A DNA stretch of 64,000 nt from Prorocentrum cordatum (GCA_963575745.1 CAUYUJ010007202.1:206501-270500), one strand, 5' to 3'; counted from the first letter of the stretch, positions 51,945 through 61,589 are shown. Notes: generated from the sequence alone by a model not told the origin. Translations and numbers: made by a program.

Positions 51945-52090
51945 CGTCATCAGCACAAACTTTCGGCGCTCCGCGCGGATCGGTGCTGGGCCAACTGGCT
52001 GCGCCTCCGGCGCCACCCCTGGCGCACTCCGCGCGCCAGGGAGGGGGGGGCCAGCGCGGATCCAAGAAAACCCGCGCCCCCTGTCGACGT
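51945..52090. mobile_element. Foldback family C copy
   Basis: CTTTCGGCGCTCCGCGCGGA at the left and GCGCGGATCCAAGAAAACCC at the right surround GGCGCACTCCGCGCGCCAGG. Confidence 0.6.
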
Positions 52091-52149
52091 CGGCACGGGC
52101 ATGCCCCTCTCCCGAGTTTCAGGGCGTTCCAGAGCGGACGGGATGCTGA

Positions 52150-52245
52150 GGATGAAGAGGAGGAGGAGGAGGAGGAGGAGGAAGAGGAGGAGGAGGAGGA
52201 GGAAGGAAAAGGGAGGAGGAGGAGGAGGAGGAGGAGGAGGATCCC
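52150..52245. repeat. (GGA)n array
   Basis: GGA triplets with GGAAGG interruptions. Confidence 0.9.
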
Positions 52246-52292
52246 CTCCCCCTCCAACTTATGGTGGTGGTGGTGGTGGAAAGCAGGCCCAC

Positions 52293-52476
52293 CAAGCGTG
52301 TCGCTTCCTCTGTGTTGGCCTAGCACGCTTCGACGCGACGCGCTATGCACGCCCCCATCCCCAGGCGTCAGCGTCCTGAGCCTTTCTGCCGACCTCCCGC
52401 CCCGTGGTGCCGAGCGACACGCTGCCCGCTGGCAGGGTGTGGCGTGTCGCTGGGGCCGCCGCCGCGACACGCTGAG
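52293..52476. mobile_element. Foldback family J copy
   Basis: CAAGCGTGTCGCTT at the left and GCCGCGACACGCTGAGC at the right. The middle has CGACCTCCCGCCCCGTGGTG. Confidence 0.6.
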
Positions 52477-52548
52477 CGGGAGTTCCTGACCGTGTTCTGA
52501 TGCCGCGAACTCCCTCACTGAGGTGGCCGCGCTCGGGCCACAGTTGGG

Positions 52549-52943
52549 TCGGGCATGTCCCCCTGCAGGCGGGCTCTGGGCGAAAGTACAATACCATTGA
52601 TTTTTTTTTGTTACAGTACAGCTTTAATTCCTTTCTAACTCCTTTTTCCTTCCTGGCCCAGACCTCCCGGCGTCGTAAAAAACAGAAAAAAACGCCGCGC
52701 GAAAGCTTCGTCGCAGCTACAGCTACAGCTACAGCTACAGCATTAATTGCTCAGCGAATTATTTACTGTAGCACCCTACAGTACAGCTACAGCATTAATT
52801 GCTCAGCGAATTATTTCTGTTAGGGAAAAAAATCAATGGTAAGAAAACACGCAACGCGCATTCAAACACATGCAAACATCGTCCCCAGGCTATTTTAAAA
52901 ACTATGTTTGCATATCCCTCCTGTAGAGGGGACGCGCCCGACT
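52549..52943. mobile_element. Foldback family B, enlarged copy
   Basis: The left end GTCGGGCATGTCCCCCTGCA and right end CTCCTGTAGAGGGGACGCGC with CCGACT bracket about 390 bp instead of 160. The extra DNA holds (CTACAG)n and two copies of ATTAATTGCTCAGCGAATTA at about 52741 and 52792. Confidence 0.65.
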
Positions 52944-53019
52944 CAACCAGACGCGCGCCGCCGCGCATGCGCGCGCGCACGGGGCAGAAAGCAGGGTCTC
53001 GCCGAAGCGGCCGAGCGAG

Positions 53020-53145
53020 GGAGCAGGAGGAGGAGGAGAAGGAGGAGGAGGACGAGGAAGAGGAGGAGGAGGACGAGGAAGAGGAGGAGGAGGAGGAGGA
53101 GGAGGAGGAGGAGGAGGAGGAGGAGGAGGAGGAGGAGGAGGAGCA
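53020..53145. repeat. (GGA)n array
   Basis: GGA triplets with GAC interruptions. Confidence 0.9.
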
Positions 53146-53262
53146 GGCCCCCTGGGGCCGCCCGCTCCTCGCCTCCAGCCGCCGAGCCGGCCGCCGCCGC
53201 GTGCCGACGGCCGCGCACGGCGCGCCCTTCGGGGCGCGCTCCGCGCCAGGGCTGCGGTCAAG

Positions 53263-53355
53263 TATCGTCCTCCTCCTCCTCCTCCTCCTCCTCCTCTTCC
53301 TCCTCCTCCTCCTCCTCCTCCTCCTCCTCCTCCTCCTCCTCCTCTTCCTCCTCGA
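53263..53355. repeat. (TCC)n array
   Basis: TCC triplets. With 53020-53145 it forms an opposed GGA/TCC pair 118 bp apart that could fold into a long hairpin. Confidence 0.9.
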
Positions 53356-53560
53356 TCCTCGATCCTGGGGATGGGGAGCGTGTCCGGGGGAGACGGTCTA
53401 CCCACGCTAAAGTCACCCACGCGCAGCCCGCCAACATCATGTGTATCATGTGTGAAGTGGCTTCGTAAGACATCTGTGTCTTCATGCGCCTCTTCTGCGG
53501 GTCCGTGGGGGCCGATGAGTGCCTCCGCACCAGGCGTGGGACCTAGTTCACCGCAGTTGA

Positions 53561-53602
53561 CGTGTCTTGGGTTGGTGAGCTCGGGCACCAACCCAAGACA
53601 CG
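53561..53602. repeat. Perfect 17-bp hairpin, 8-nt loop
   Basis: CGTGTCTTGGGTTGGTG and CACCAACCCAAGACACG flank AGCTCGGG. Confidence 0.85.
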
Positions 53603-53693
53603 CTAAGATCGTTGGGTTTTCGGCGTGCGCCGCGCCGTGTGGCTTCGGCCATCCGCCACATCAACAGCTTATCCACTTCGTTCCGCGCCAGGG

Positions 53694-53860
53694 TTAAGTC
53701 GGGCACGTCCTTCTACAGGAGGAACACACAAAACCACTCGAGGGATAGTCAGGGGACGATGTTTCTCGTATCTTTCAACCATGCTTGGGTATTTATGTGG
53801 GGGGTACTTGTAAGCTTTCGTCGAAGAGCGGCCTGTATAGGGAGACGTGCCCGACCTAAC
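53694..53860. mobile_element. Foldback family B copy
   Basis: TTAAGTCGGGCACGTCCTTC then TACAGGAGGAACAC at the left. GCCTGTATAGGGAGACGTGC then CCGACCTAA at the right. Confidence 0.8.
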
Positions 53861-54099
53861 GCCAGGGCCCTCCGCAGCCCGCCCCGAGCATCTCCGGGAG
53901 CTGCGTCCGCTTCCCGGCTGCTGCGAGCCATGTCGCCATCGCTTTCGAGGAGGCGACCGGGCGGGCCGACTCTGCGGAGGAGTGCGCCGGTGCTCTTCTG
54001 CAAGAGGAGGGGCACGGCCACGCGCCCCATCGGGGTGGCAGGGCTCTGGCGCCGAGGAGCCGACGAGGAGCTGGCGCACGCGCGCTGTGAGGCCAGCGA

Positions 54100-54180
54100 G
54101 GAGGAGGAGGAGGAGGAGGAGGAGGAGGAGGAGGAGGAGGAGGAGGAGGAGGAGGAGGAGGAGGAGGAGGAGGAGGAGGG
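54100..54180. repeat. (GGA)n array
   Basis: Pure GGA triplets, ending just before the RT relic of element E. Confidence 0.9.
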
Positions 54181-54225
54181 GGGCGCGGCAGCGCAGCGTC
54201 GGCGTGCCGGCTGGCACAGACGCCC

Positions 54226-54914
54226 TTGCGTGGCAGGGGCTTCGTGGGGAGGGTTGTTTTGGCAGTGATCGACGTGGATCTGTCGAGGGCGTTTGCTTCC
54301 TTGGAGCAGGCTTGCATCCGCGACGCCGTCCCCGAGGACCTGCCCGCTCTCCTGCCCTTGGCATCGCGGATGCACCGCGAGCCCTCTGCGATTATCAGGA
54401 GGGGAAAAACACACAGACACAATGAATCGTCGATCCCCCAGAAAAAAACCTATGGGAAAATATGCGAAGTGGGGGGAAGACGAAAGTCCAACAAATATGG
54501 GAAAATATGGAAGATAGTTTTATTTGTATGTGTTTACTTGTGTGTCCCAGGGCCCCTTCAGATTATCTTGCCCTCTGGGCAGCCGCAACTCGTGGATCGC
54601 AGCGCGGAGCAGGGCGATCCCTTTGGGCCTTTGCTGTGCGCTTTTGGCTTTCAGGCGAGTCGCGGCCTGCGCTCGCGCCCAGGATCGCCTGCAACTCGCC
54701 GGACGACGGCCAGATCGTCGTGCAGCTCCAGCGCTCACCCGTGGCAGCGGGCGTTCGTTGCCGAAACCGGCTTGCTGGAGGATACATCGGCTGAGCTCGT
54801 GCTGATGCGGCACTGCTCGGCCGTCTGCAAGGTGATCCACCTGCTCCGCGCGGTGGGACCGACCATCAGCGAGGAGGCGCTAGCCAGGTGCTATAACATG
54901 CTCCGCCGCGCAAC
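54226..54914 (+). pseudogene. Element E reverse transcriptase relic with a 171-nt insert
   Basis: VLAVIDVDLSRAFASLEQAC carries RT motif A, and downstream DRSAEQGDPFGPLLCAF is motif B. A shifted frame has PDDGQIVVQ, probably motif C with its aromatic residue lost. LVLMRHCSAVCKVIHLLRA and ISEEALARCYNMLRR then return to the first frame. Between motifs A and B an AT-rich 171-nt segment (54397-54567) is inserted. Taking it out joins EPSA to IILPSGQ, which fits RT. Frameshifts at about 54650 and 54760 make the gene non-functional. It belongs to a dinoflagellate RT family different from that of element C. Confidence 0.6.
54397..54567. other. 171-nt AT-rich insert flanked by GATTATC direct repeats
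   Basis: GATTATC at 54390-54396 and again at 54561-54567 flank the insert. The interior is purine-rich at the left (GGAAAATATGCGAAGTGGGG). At the right it is T-rich (TTTTATTTGTATGTGTTTAC), then TCCCAG and CCTTCAG. This looks like an intron-like insertion (introner) or a small transposon with a 7-bp target duplication. It has no clear GT donor. Confidence 0.5.
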
Positions 54915-55128
54915 TTGGGAGCCCCCAAACCAGGTGGTGAGGTATCAGGTGGTGACCTGGTTTTGGAATACGGGGTCATTACCGCCGGATTTTTTGACTC
55001 CTGGACCCACCAGCGTTCGGGACATCCTCGAAAAACCACACCAGTCCCCAAACCGGGTGGTGACACCAAATCGCCCGAGACTCACCGCCGGGTGTTGTCA
55101 CCACCACGCTTGGGGACTACCAGGCAAC
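54915..55128. mobile_element. Foldback insertion inside element E
   Basis: AGCCCCCAAACCAGGTGGTG at the left and CACCACCACGCTTGGGGACT at the right are imperfectly inverted. An internal CCCCAAACCGGGTGGTGACA repeats the left arm. It separates NMLRR from the later RT-like GVRLGGLGLRKG. Confidence 0.55.
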
Positions 55129-56690
55129 GGCACGCCTGCTTGGCGTGCCGCAGTGTCGTTGCACCAGTGTTCCGCGGGCGTTCGCTTGGGCGGGCTCGGC
55201 CTCCGCAAGGGGTTGCGGCGTGGCGCTGCCAGCGTTCTTCGCTCCTCGCACGGGAGCGCGGGCTCCCGTGGCGAGCCTGCGAGGCACTCCTCTGCGGGCG
55301 CGCTCCGGTGCGCAGACCGCGTTCGCCCGGCAGGCGCTCCAAGGCCAGGCTGCCCTCGGCTGCCGCGGAGGCCGCAGCCACGGTCGGCCTGCGGAGGGGC
55401 CGCGAGAGGCGAGCGCCGCGCGGAGGGCGCGCTGCTGGTTGGGGACGGCCTCATCTTGCCAGGTTGCTTCTCCTCCTCCTCCTCCTCCTGCTCCTCCTCC
55501 TCCTCCTCCTCCCCCTCCTCCTCCTCCTCCTTCTCCTCCTCCTCCTTCTCCTCCTCTTCGAGCTGTGAGCAGAGGACCCCGATCGGGCTGGGGATGGGCA
55601 GGTGCAGTCTCGCCCCTGCGCGGCGCCATCGGCCGAGTTCGCGAGCGCCGGGCGCTGCAAGGAGCGGGAGCCGGTGGCCGAGGAGTCTCGCGAGCTCGCG
55701 CTTCGAGGGAGGGCGCCCCCCCGTTGGACCCTTCCTGGCCCGACGTGCCCGCGAGCTCTTGTCGGGGAGGCGATTGGCGGGCGGTGGCCTCGAGGCGGCG
55801 GCGGCGGCCTGCACCGATGCCCCATTGTGGTAGTTGCAGCGCTGCCGCGGGCAGCGAAGAGGCGGGCCCGCCAGGTGGCGCGCCGCGGTCGATGGCCTCT
55901 TTCTTTGTCGGGTGGCGCGTGTCCCAGTCGCGCTGTCGCCGAGGGCGCGCCGCCGACCTCTTGGCTTCTGCCCGGGCTCGCCATCTCGCCGCGCTCGTCA
56001 TCAGTTTGCCGCGCCATGCAGGCATTGCAGCGAGGTGGATGCCATCGGCGTGGGATCCTGCCGGCGAGCCGCCCAGACGATGCGAGCCACCGCGGGCGCG
56101 GCGGCTTGGAAGCGCGACGGCTGTCGGCGCCGCCCCCGCCCGCGCCCTGAGCCGCGAGTGACCTTCATCAGGGGCTCGCGCGGGCGGACGCGGCGAAGCG
56201 AGCGCGGGCGCAGCCGCGCAGAGGCCGCGGCCCGCCTCTCGCGGGGGCGCCTGGCCCGCGCCCGCGGCAAACGGCACAGTCGCCGAGCACGGCGTCTCTT
56301 CCTTGGCGCTGCCTCCTGGGCTCGACGGTCTCAGGTCAGGCCTCGCGCTGGAGGCCGCGAGGCCATCGGCGCAGGCGACCTACCTTCGATCCCCGAGCGG
56401 CCTCTGCTCCTGGCTGGGGCTCGCGAGCTCGCCGGTCCGAAGCGCGGCGGAGTGGGGCGATGCCCTGCTGCAGTGCATGCGCGAGGAGTTCGAGGCCAGA
56501 GCGCGGCCGAGCGGGGGCCGCGACGTTGCCGTCGGCGCTGCTGCGGGCGCGGCCCGGGCCGAGTCGCCCGCCGCGCGTGACGCTGCCGAGGAGCAGGCAG
56601 GCGCTGTGCGGGTGCGGGTGGGAGCGCCGCCAGCCCCGGCAGTCAAGGGCCGCCTCTGCCCTGGGTAGCTAGTCTTGCGCGGGGTGCTGG
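55129..56690 (+). pseudogene. Element E middle region, decayed
   Basis: It starts with WRAAVSLHQCSAGVRLGGLG then LRKG, which fits the region after the RT thumb. A (TCC)n array (55465-55560) interrupts. The rest is about 70 percent GC with long frames on both strands and no assignable domain. Fragments such as GLCSWLGLASSPVRSAAEWG look coding-like. Confidence 0.35.
55465..55560. repeat. (TCC)n array
   Basis: TCC triplets with TTC and TGC interruptions. Confidence 0.9.
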
Positions 56691-57235
56691 AAGTGCTGCC
56701 CCACCAGAAGCAGACTCTCATTTGGCGCGCGCGCGCGCCCCGGAGCCGAGGTTCCACTGCTACCGTCGGCCCGGGGAGGCGCTCGTAATGGAAGGGTTTC
56801 AGCTCGCCCCCCCCGCGATGGGCCTCTCACGGGGATTCCGCTGGAGGACCTCGCTGCCGCGCCCGGAGAAGCTCCGCTGGCAAGCCGGCGAGCTGGGCGA
56901 TTCGCTGCCCCTGGATGTGCCCGAGCTGGCATGGCTGACGCCGCTGCTGCTCCAGCTGAAGTCGCCCGCGACGCCTCGCGAGCCGCTGCGGGGCGTCGCC
57001 TGCGCGCAGCTGCAAGGCAAGGTGGACGGCGCGGTGGCGGCGCTGGGCTTGCCCAAGCTGGGGACTCCAGGCGCGGCGTCGCGAGCCACGACAGGATCGC
57101 CAGCCGCAGTTCCATGGGAAGAGCGGTCGCGACGCGCGGCCGCTTGTGCGCTCGGCCGCTGGTCCGGCTGCGCGAGAAGCACGGCAGGTTGGCGCTGCGT
57201 GTGGCGCTGGCCCCCGCAGCGGCATGCAGTCCCAG
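56691..57235 (+). pseudogene. Element E tyrosine recombinase relic
   Basis: One frame gives YRRPGEALVMEGFQLAPPA, then EKLRWQAGELGDSLPLD, ELAWLTPLLLQL and VDGAVAALGLPKLGTP. It shifts near 57070 to VASHDRIASRSS, TRGRLC and VRLREKHGRLAL. This order resembles the C-terminal half of phage-type integrases/tyrosine recombinases (R-P-G-E start, H-x-x-R-H-G-A-S-H-D, R-G-R-W, R-R-Y-E-K-H). The R-H pair is lost at the frameshift, and Arg stands where the catalytic Tyr is expected, so it is dead. An RT and a tyrosine recombinase together suggest a DIRS-like or related retroelement. Confidence 0.5.
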
Positions 57236-57298
57236 GCGTCCAGCTGCTCAATTTTTTTCGATGCGTGGACCCCCGAGGTCCGGACCACTCCTCCAGAG

Positions 57299-57460
57299 TT
57301 AAGTCGGACCTGTCCTCCTACAGGAGGAATATTCAAAAATAGTCGAAACATAGTCTGGGCCACTCTTAGGTAACTATTTTGAAGCCTTTCTGAATATTTG
57401 TTGGATATTTTGTATTTTTCGTCCAAAATCCGCCTGTAGCAGGACACGCCCGACCTAACT
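57299..57460. mobile_element. Foldback family B, best-preserved termini
   Basis: TTAAGTCGGACCTGTCCTCC then TACAGGAGGAATATTCA at the left. CGCCTGTAGCAGGACACGCC then CGACCTAA at the right, about 28 bp inverted. It lies directly after the recombinase relic. Confidence 0.85.
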
Positions 57461-57602
57461 CTAGGGCCGCTTTCTCGTCATGAGCCGTTTTTTGACTCTC
57501 GGGCGTCAGGACCGTCAACAAAACGACTCAGGACGAATAGAAAGTCACGGCGTCGGATCTTTGGGAAGGTTGGCTCCAAGGCGGCGAGCTTCAGATTCTG
57601 TA

Positions 57603-57882
57603 AGAGGAGGAGGAGGAGGAGGAGGAGGAGGAGGAGGAGGAGGAGGAGGAGGAGGAGGGAGGAGGAGGAGGAGGAGGAGGAGGAGGGAGGAGGGAGGAGG
57701 GAGGAGGAGGAGGAGGAGGGAGGAGGGGAGGAGGGAGGGAGGGAGGGAGGGAGGAGGGAGGAGGAGGAGGGAGAGGGAGGAAGGAGGAGGGAGGAGGGAG
57801 GAGGAGGAGGAGGGAGGAGGGAGGAGGGTGGAGGAGGAGGAGGAGGAGGAGGAGGAGGAGGAGGAGGAGGAGGAGGAGGAGG
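57603..57882. repeat. (GGA)n with (GGGA)n blocks
   Basis: 280 bp of GGA triplets with many GGGA phase changes. Confidence 0.95.
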
Positions 57883-58005
57883 CCAGGCACTCCGCCCGCG
57901 CCACTCTCCCAGGCCGGGCGAGAGATGGAGGACGGGCCCAAGGCCCTTGCGGTCCAAGCCGTACCCGCTGGGCCTTTCCGGGATCGTCCGTGAAGGATTT
58001 GTCGA

Positions 58006-58177
58006 AGACCGATTTCTGACCACACCCACCTCTGGATCCTCGATTCTACGACAGGCCCTCGGGGGTGGAGGTGGGAAGGTTTTCCTCCCCCTGGGGCGGG
58101 GAAACTGCCCACCTCCACCTCTGGAAACCGCTTCTCGCAAGGCGCCTCGGGAAGTGGGTGTGGTCAGAAATCGGTCT
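58006..58177. mobile_element. Foldback element with perfect 24-bp ends
   Basis: AGACCGATTTCTGACCACAC then CCAC at the left, inverted as GTGGGTGTGGTCAGAAATCG then GTCT at the right. Inside, GGTGGAGGTGGGAAGG and CCCACCTCCACC extend the pairing. Confidence 0.88.
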
Positions 58178-58463
58178 CCTAATTTGGCCAAGGTGTGTCT
58201 CGGGCATCGTCTTATGTGCCTTTCGAGTTTTCTCGCCAACATTGCAGTCCAGAGGGGCGTTCCCGGAGGGATCGGAAACCGTGGTTCTGCTGGGCTGTGG
58301 GAGTGCCCTCCCATGCGGCCCGTGCGTACCTCTTCTGTACCGCCTTGTTCGGGGTGTGTTTGCACATGTCTGCATGCGGGGTGAGCCGCGGAAGCGGACT
58401 CGGCTCCGTCTCCGGCACGTCCCCCCGCATTCCCTCGCCGGAGAATGACGCGGGCTGGGGCTT
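58178..58463. other. No gene recognised
   Basis: Mixed sequence, no motif. Confidence 0.4.
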
Positions 58464-58590
58464 GGCTTCGCTCGGACGTGTGCACTTTTCCTTCGGCGAG
58501 GACCATCGAGGAGCATCCTCGATCATGTGGCGAAAAAGCCGCGCACGAAACCGAACAAAAAGCATAGGGAATGGACGTCAGAGCGATGGC
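58464..58590. mobile_element. Foldback family D, copy 4
   Basis: GCTTCGCTCGGACGTGTGCA at the left and GGACGTCAGAGCGATGGC at the right. The interior has GAGGACCATCGAGGAGCATC. Confidence 0.75.
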
Positions 58591-58762
58591 CAGTCGCCGG
58601 AAAATGACGCGGGCGGGTGGTCCTCGTGAAGCCTTGCGGGAGACCACTTCTTGGGCGGCCGTGGCTCGGCCGTGTCCTCGGGCCCTCTGCGGTGCCCTCG
58701 CTCGTGCACTTCCCGCTGCCGCCTCATCCTGGCGGTTCGCCAGCTTGGGACTTGCGTCGGAG

Positions 58763-58918
58763 GGCACCAATTATACACCAACACCGATCCTGGCCCAGGA
58801 TCACCCTGGGCCCATGATCGGTGTATATGCCTTCTCGCCCAAGGCAGGAGGGCGTATACACCGATCCTGGGCTCAGGGTGATCCTGGCCAGGATCGGTGT
58901 TGGTGTATAGTTGGTGCC
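58763..58918. mobile_element. Foldback element, arms about 70 bp
   Basis: GGCACCAATTATACACCAAC then ACCGATCCTGGCCCAGGATC at the left. The inverse, GATCCTGGCCAGGATCGGTG then TTGGTGTATAGTTGGTGCC, is at the right, with GATCGGTGTATATGCC and GGCGTATACACCGATC near the centre. Confidence 0.88.
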
Positions 58919-59874
58919 TTCCTATTGCGTAAATATCGACGGGCCGTAGAATCATCGGGGGTGGACAGAACCCCCAGCAGTGACACGTCGATTAGTGCAT
59001 TGTCCGTTTTCGGTTCTCGAGGGGGCGCCGTGGCCGTCGTTTTCCAGGCTTGCGCCCGCCAGGTTTGGGCCTCAGGTCGTTTTCACCGAACCACGTCTTA
59101 CTAAAGGAGGGTCTGTCCATCCCCGAAATCAGCTCACGAGCGAGATTGGACGCGGTCGTGGCCTTCACTTGTCTGCAGTTCGAAGCTCGTTACGGGACGT
59201 GGCCCAGGTCGTGCTCCGCCTTCTTTCAGTCTTGCCCCGGAGAGAAGAGTAACAAGCCTTGGAGATGGTTGATCGGGTTGGCCTGTGCATCTACATGATC
59301 CGTAAGTGTGTGTGCGTGTGTGTGTATCATTTTCAGTCCTTCGAGTTGCACCCTTTTCGCTGCCCTTTTTATTGTCTACACGCCAGTCGTTGACAGCAAG
59401 AGTTTTTGGATTCCCAGATCCCAGTCTACTTGTGGCGCCTCCCTGCTTCAAGGATCGACCGGATTGCCTTCTTCCCTCCCCTTCAGGGGGCGGGCGGAAG
59501 TCCAGTCTACTCCCAGCGCCTTTCCACTTCATGTTTCTGCCCTCTCCTTCCGACCGGCGTGAAGTGTTCATCCCGCAGTATACCTTAGGCGATGCTTGAG
59601 AAAACTTCCGTTTTCGGCCAGGGTCTCGATGATTGTGAATGTCTCGATGTGAATCCTGAAAGATTTGAATAGAGGCGTTGGGTTTTTTTTATGCAAGTCC
59701 TGAGACTATGAATTTCTGAACCCATGATTTCTTGAGCATCTCGCAGGGTGGACCCCCGGTTCGTGCACGAAGGCCTCCCGTGGCCTGCTGCTCGGAGCCT
59801 CTGTGGCAGGAGACGCGGCCCCGGGGGCGGTGCTCCGCCCTGCTCTCCGAGACCTGCCCCGGAGAGATACAACC
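58919..59874. other. No gene; (TG)n at 59306-59325
   Basis: AT-richer DNA with a short TG run. Frames are short, and no domain is recognised. Confidence 0.4.
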
Positions 59875-60150
59875 TGGGGGGCCACATGCGAGCCCTGCCC
59901 CTGCCCCCCCACGATTTCTGTCAGAGCCCCGAGTCATCAGGGGTAACTCGGGTCAGGGATAACTCGGGTTCGTTTTTCGGGAATCCGAGCCCGAGTTACC
60001 CCGGACCCGAGTTGCCCCGGATAACTCGGGCGCCCAATTCTGAGGGGGAGGGTGGGGTTCACTTCGCTCGAGAGCTCCCGAGCGAAGGGAACCCCACCCT
60101 CCCCCTCAGAAATCGTGGGGGGCTAGGGGTAGGGCTCGCACGTGGCCCCC
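59875..60150. mobile_element. Foldback element carrying a tandem-repeat unit and an inner hairpin
   Basis: Outer arms: GGGGGGCCACATGCGAGCCC then TGCCCCTGCCCCCCCACGAT. The inverse is ATCGTGGGGGGCTAGGGGTA then GGGCTCGCACGTGGCCCCC. Within them lie one unit of the 47118-type repeat (59934-60030) and a near-perfect hairpin (GGGGAGGGTGGGGTTC and GAACCCCACCCTCCCC, 60042-60103). Confidence 0.8.
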
Positions 60151-60218
60151 TAAAAGCTACAGACAAGCCGCATGTGGTTTGGCCAGGGCGTGCACCCTCC
60201 GCTTGTAGGGAAACCTCG

Positions 60219-60382
60219 AAGAAGAAAGAACGGCATAGACAGAAAGTTTAGTCGCTCCGCGCGGATTTCTTGGATCGGCGCCTCATTGGCGCGCTCCGCG
60301 CGCCAGAGAGGGGGGTACAGGGCAGATCCAAGAAAACCGCAGAGCGCCGAAAGTTTATATCTATGCCGTGCTATGTTCTTCT
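60219..60382. mobile_element. Foldback family C copy
   Basis: GAAGAAAGAACGGCATAGAC at the left and CTATGCCGTGCTATGTTCTT then C at the right. Inner arms: GCTCCGCGCGGATTTCTTGG and CCAAGAAAACCGCAGAGCGC. Confidence 0.75.
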
Positions 60383-61253
60383 AAAGCTGGCTACACTGAA
60401 TGTTGCACCACTCTTCCAGGAACTTGCTCTGTCTGTCCAAGGTCGCCCCGCCTCGTGGAACACCTCCGCAGTCGCTGAGACCCGTAACGAACAGCGTTTC
60501 CGCATATGTGATCGCATTCGTCGTTATTGTAGCCCTCCCCCACCCCCACGCTTGGGAACAGGAGGCGATGCGTGCGTGGGACAAGTTCATGGTAGACTAC
60601 ATGGGCGGGGAGGATCTCACTGCGCCAGACGATGGATTCCGCTCCTGCCGCGTGCTCCTTCCCCCCCCCCTGGAAGTGGGCCACTTTGTTCTCTCTCTGG
60701 CATTGCAGACCTGCCTCTTCCAACCGTCTCTCTTGTCTTCTTCCGTCCTCCGCCTCGATCCGCTGGCAGCATTCTTCTCGCCATCATCGGGCAAGCGCAG
60801 GGAGGGGGGGGGCATGAGGAGGGGAAAACGGGATCAGGGAGCGTGAGCAAATTGTTGCTGGGGCTGGAAGGGCGGAGTCGGGGCGAGCGGGTGGCGTGCC
60901 CGCCCCCGATTCCTGCTGCCCTCCCCTAGCCCTCGACGGACCGCTACCTGACGGACTGCTTCCTGTGCAGGGGCTTCACCGACAACAACTTGGGGCGGTC
61001 GCCTTGACTGTTTGCGCTGCGCGAGTGTGCTATATCACTGTCGCATGATTAGCCATATGATTTTATATAGTTATAGTGTAATACACAGCGGCTTTCGGTG
61101 TGTTTGTATAGATATTTATATCGGAGGTTGGGGGTTGAGTCCGACGTGAAACGGAGACCCCCCCTACCGGGAAATCGATTTCGGTTTCGGGTTCGTGTCG
61201 TGCGTGCCGTGCGTGCGTGCGGGCGAGGCGAAGCTGCGTGGGCGGGCGAGAGG
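60383..61253 (+). other. Unassigned region with two exon-like coding fragments
   Basis: At about 60562-60630 a plus frame reads EAMRAWDKFMVDYMGGEDLT then APDD. At 60928-61005 another reads STDRYLTDCFLCRGFTDNNL then GRSP and TGA. Both look more protein-like than their surroundings and are separated by C/T-rich DNA that could be an intron. I do not recognise them. Confidence 0.25.
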
Positions 61254-61555
61254 AAATCCTCCTGTGGCTGGGCCGCGGCCGGACCAAATGTTTCTCCTCC
61301 GGCGGCCGGTGGCCCGCGGTGTCCCGCCAGTGCCCCGCTGGTGTCCCGAAATCCTCCAGTGGCTGAGCCGCGGCCGGACCAAATGTTTCTCCTTTGGCGG
61401 CCCGTGGCCCGCGGTGTCCCGCCGGTGTCCCGCTGGTGTCCCGAAATCCTCTTGTGGCTGGGCTGCGGCTGGACCAAAAGTCTCTCCACCCGGCAAACGG
61501 TGCCCCGCGGTGTCCCGCTAGTGTCCCGCTGGTGTCCCGCCGTGGCTGCGGCGAG
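61254..61555. repeat. Tandem repeat, 95 bp, 3.2 units
   Basis: AAATCCTCCTGTGGCTGGGC-type starts lie at 61254, 61349 and 61444. Units include GGACCAAATGTTTCTCC and CGCGGTGTCCCGCCAGTG. The period is exact and the units differ by a few substitutions. Confidence 0.92.
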
Positions 61556-61589
61556 CTATCCAATGAGAGTCTACATGCAAGCCGTCATG

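Noticed and set aside
53561-53602. Perfect hairpin as a transcription terminator
   Set aside because: Rho-independent terminators do not apply to a nuclear eukaryotic genome, and no T-tract follows.
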